Shown here one piece after another: positions 33,155 to 33,178 of a stretch of 33,178 bases of DNA. The position numbers were made by a program, and so were the translations under genes. The notes beneath the pieces are model-generated. The model worked only from the letters and a program-made list of their open reading frames with translations. It did not search any database and was not told the DNA's origin. This stretch comes from Acidobacteriota bacterium (GTDB lineage Bacteria > Acidobacteriota > Blastocatellia > Pyrinomonadales > Pyrinomonadaceae): contig JAOAPX010000124.1 of assembly GCA_025463125.1 (NCBI GenBank), positions 1 to 33,178 of the forward strand, in the 5' to 3' direction. Positions within the stretch are counted from its first letter, which is position 1; each line of letters starts with the position of its first letter.

Positions 33155-33178
33155 GAGTAACGATACGTATCGTTACTC
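33155..33178. terminator. Perfect 24-bp palindrome at the window edge, probably a terminator stem
   Basis: GAGTAACGATAC followed at once by its reverse complement GTATCGTTACTC, preceded by an A-run (AAAAAC). If the bases beyond the window are T-rich, this is a bidirectional intrinsic terminator of a gene to the right; otherwise it could be a protein-binding site. Confidence 0.5.

Overview
The window looks like chromosomal core from a Gram-negative (diderm) bacterium, most probably Acidobacteriota of the Blastocatellia/Pyrinomonadaceae kind. This is inferred from two secreted proteins built of 'DYDGDGxxDIAVxRPS' repeats, LPS genes (lpxD, gmhB, a WaaF-like heptosyltransferase), a pilS-pilR-pilA cluster with an ABC transporter as in Myxococcus, and secreted amidohydrolase paralogues. 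No rRNA, tRNA, CRISPR array, phage or transposase gene was seen. The taxonomic guess is inference only.

Layout. 1-2262 (-): mutS2, cut by the left edge inside its Smr domain. 2712-3740 (+): small secreted six-repeat protein. 3953-4354 (-): DCC-family thiol oxidoreductase-like protein. 4550-9065 (+): operon of three exported amidohydrolase-fold paralogues; only the middle one keeps the metal-binding histidines. 9183-10772 (-): msrB and lpxD. 10907-11518 (+): Uma2-family nuclease-like protein. 11728-14253 (-): priA. 14376-14885 (+): membrane-anchored hypothetical protein.

14950-23293 (-) is the most coherent system. In transcription order it runs: sensor kinase PilS, sigma-54 activator PilR, major pilin PilA, an unidentified histidine-rich polytopic membrane protein, ABC-2 permease, membrane-anchored TPR protein and ABC ATPase. 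The order recalls the Myxococcus xanthus pilS-pilR-pilA-pilG-pilH-pilI region. A good sigma-54 promoter (19678-19693) and a distal palindrome (19825-19839) precede pilA. A terminator directly after pilA leaves almost no room for a separate promoter before the next gene, which suggests attenuated read-through.

23327-26453: a stand-alone mannose-6-phosphate isomerase-type cupin (+), then gmhB, a WaaF-like heptosyltransferase and an NAD-dependent epimerase (all -), an envelope-sugar group. 26675-29527 (+): bifunctional class A penicillin-binding protein. 29717-32824 (-): large secreted protein with 14 FG-GAP/VCBS motifs (possibly two seven-bladed propellers) plus the same six-repeat module as the small protein at 2712. 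The right edge ends in a perfect 24-bp palindrome.

Across the window, several gene junctions carry short 13-16 bp tandem duplications with no obvious mobile element. Good intrinsic terminators lie at 9095-9150, 11540-11582, 18997-19031, 19902-19953 and 29655-29697.
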